In this document: piece by piece, positions 20,344 to 21,556 of the stretch
Numbering within the stretch: position 1 is the stretch's first letter
Layout of the letters: each line of letters opens with the position of its first letter
Source of the DNA: Parasitella parasitica
Taxonomy: Eukaryota > Mucoromycota > Mucoromycetes > Mucorales > Mucoraceae
Assembly (NCBI GenBank): GCA_025201805.1
Contig: MU619370.1
Coordinates: 5,319 to 26,874, forward strand
Length of the DNA: 21,556 nucleotides
Direction: 5' to 3'
Position numbers and translations under genes: made by a program
The notes under the pieces: generated by a model
What the model saw: only the letters and a program-made list of their open reading frames with translations
What the model was told of the DNA's origin: nothing
Database searches by the model: none

Positions 20344-21225
20344 GCATACTTAAGCTATGAAAAAATGCTCTACTCTAAAACGTAATTTAACGTGTACGAC
20401 AATTCTGATTTACCAAAATCTTCAATATCGTGCTAAACGACGCCTCAGCAGACTAAAGATAATGTAGATCTTGTTGGATACAGAAAAAGATAAAATTCAG
20501 AGGTTAACGAGATACTAAATTTAAGATCGAAATTGCATCTGCTAGTTATACCTTTTACAACTGCATAAATTTATGGTGACTTACTTCGATTACTAATTGA
20601 CAAGATTAATTCCCAGTAACAATCTACTTGACAGGATACGATGTAGAGTTATACAAAAAACGCTGTGCGTCTTTGATCTGCAAGTGCCTTAACCTTTATC
20701 CTGGTGCTCAGATCTGTATTACTATAGTAATGGCCTTCTTGATTTGAAAACAGAGACTTTATTCTCCAATTAACACAAGCGTATCACATCATGAGACAAT
20801 TTTCAATCTTCAAATTGAAGTATATTGCCATGATCTCCTATCTATAATTATGGCAGATCACTGTAAATTAAAAACGAAAACTGTTTTTGTGCATAAATGT
20901 TGAAAAATACGTCGTCTAGTGGAAATCAAGTTATGTTCACGCAGCCCTGATCATACCTGTTTTATTTGGCCTTAGCTTTATTGAAGCCTATTAGCGTTTA
21001 GATGCAACTTTATATGAAATTTATGGTTTTCTGTTGGCAACTTTATATATAGATACTGACTTTTCTTTTATAGACATACTTTTATTAGATAGCGCTGACC
21101 TTTCGCTATGTTTCCAGGTTCGATCTCGATTTTACGGTTCTTTTGATACAGAAGTCATGGCTAATCTGCTAATTGCTGTTAACAACTAGATGTCAGGCAA
21201 GATCTGATTGTATTCAAGGATTGAA

Positions 21226-21556
21226 TTATGTAAATTTGATGTTAGTTAAATTGATGGTCTTGATAATTTTTTCTTTTTTATTTATCTGCTGTGCCCTTTT
21301 CAAAACCTGGCACAACAATATTGATTCTGGCTGTACAGTTGACGAAACTAGGTTGGGCCAATGAAAATAAATTTTGGTCATTTCCAAATTGAGTTGGACA
21401 CGATTACAAAAATGGGTCACGAATACATGAGTACGAACATGGAGACAATGTTAGTATCTTTCAGAAGAATCAGAATTGTTACAGCTTCTTACCTGCAATA
21501 TCTTTAAGTTGCTGACTCACCGGAGTGAGCAGCAACAACCACATTGGAGGTGGCGG
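21226..21556 (-). CDS. 3' end of a gene entering from the right edge (partial)
   Basis: Two exons are proposed: 21556-21493 (5' part outside the window) and 21347-21226, separated by a 145-nt intron. The donor GCAG|GTAAGAA is strong, and the intron contains a consensus branch site, GATACTAAC. No AG dinucleotide occurs between that site and the acceptor CAACCTAG, about 100 nt later. The joined frame reads PPPPMWLLLLTPVSQQLKD, then IAG|VSSTVQPESILLCQVLKR, and ends with a basic tail (QQINKKEKIIKTINL) before the stop. The second exon alone is open further upstream. The family is not recognised. The splice signals are the main support. Confidence 0.45.

Larger units (their letters stand above)
19190..21225. 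other. Long gene-poor region
   Basis: About 2 kb without a supported protein gene. It holds a T11-A10-C6 homopolymer block (19280-19306), a candidate T-terminated small RNA (about 19452-19596) and the split right copy of the dispersed repeat (19914-19968 and 20263-20343). A GGTTCGATCTC string at 21117-21127 resembles a Pol III B box but no tRNA folds around it. The rest is AT-rich DNA in which I see nothing specific. Confidence 0.5.

Noticed and set aside
21115-21130. GGTTCGATCTC, a possible tRNA B box
   Set aside because: Neither the T-stem, the acceptor stem nor an A box can be placed at proper distances.

Overview
The window looks like nuclear DNA of a filamentous fungus, most likely an early-diverging Mucoromycota (Mucorales-type) species. 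The genes are split by many short introns (mostly 49-71 nt, GT-AG with YAG acceptors), intergenic DNA is AT-rich with homopolymer runs, and the proteins are typically fungal (Tim54, an AVT-type vacuolar transporter, a Srk1/Rck2-type kinase). The lineage is an inference from gene style and protein character; no marker gene here settles it. All exon joins below were made by hand from splice signals, reading frame and family knowledge.

Layout, left to right. A possible N-terminal fragment of a minus-strand gene leaves the left edge (1-226). Four minus-strand genes follow: a MAPK-activated-type protein kinase (1090-3131), a HINT3-like histidine-triad protein (3380-3985), a ZNF706-type small zinc-finger protein (4419-4811) and the mitochondrial translocase subunit Tim54 (4912-6097). 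Divergent from Tim54 is a vacuolar amino acid transporter (7031-9206), convergent with a compact NmrA-like NAD(P)-binding protein (9363-10031). A secreted serine protease of the bacterial lysyl-endopeptidase (Lys-C) type (10303-11929) is divergent from the NmrA-like gene. An unrecognised helical protein (12855-14456, minus) is divergent from an AT-hook DNA-binding protein (14782-15729, plus). A mitochondrial NAD-type malic enzyme (16958-19189, plus) is followed by about 2 kb without an obvious gene. That stretch holds a candidate T-terminated small RNA and one copy of a dispersed repeat. The 3' end of another minus-strand gene enters from the right edge (21226-21556).

The genes do not form a recognisable pathway cluster; most are housekeeping genes in ordinary eukaryotic order. 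The most notable item is the Lys-C-like protease. It keeps the catalytic triad, all six cysteines of the bacterial enzyme and the residues that set lysine specificity there, yet carries three fungal-type introns. Other points of interest are a GC-AG intron in the HINT3-like gene, a frame-neutral intron inside the kinase domain, and a hairpin-bearing repeat found near both ends of the window. I found no CRISPR array, rRNA, complete tRNA or intact transposon.
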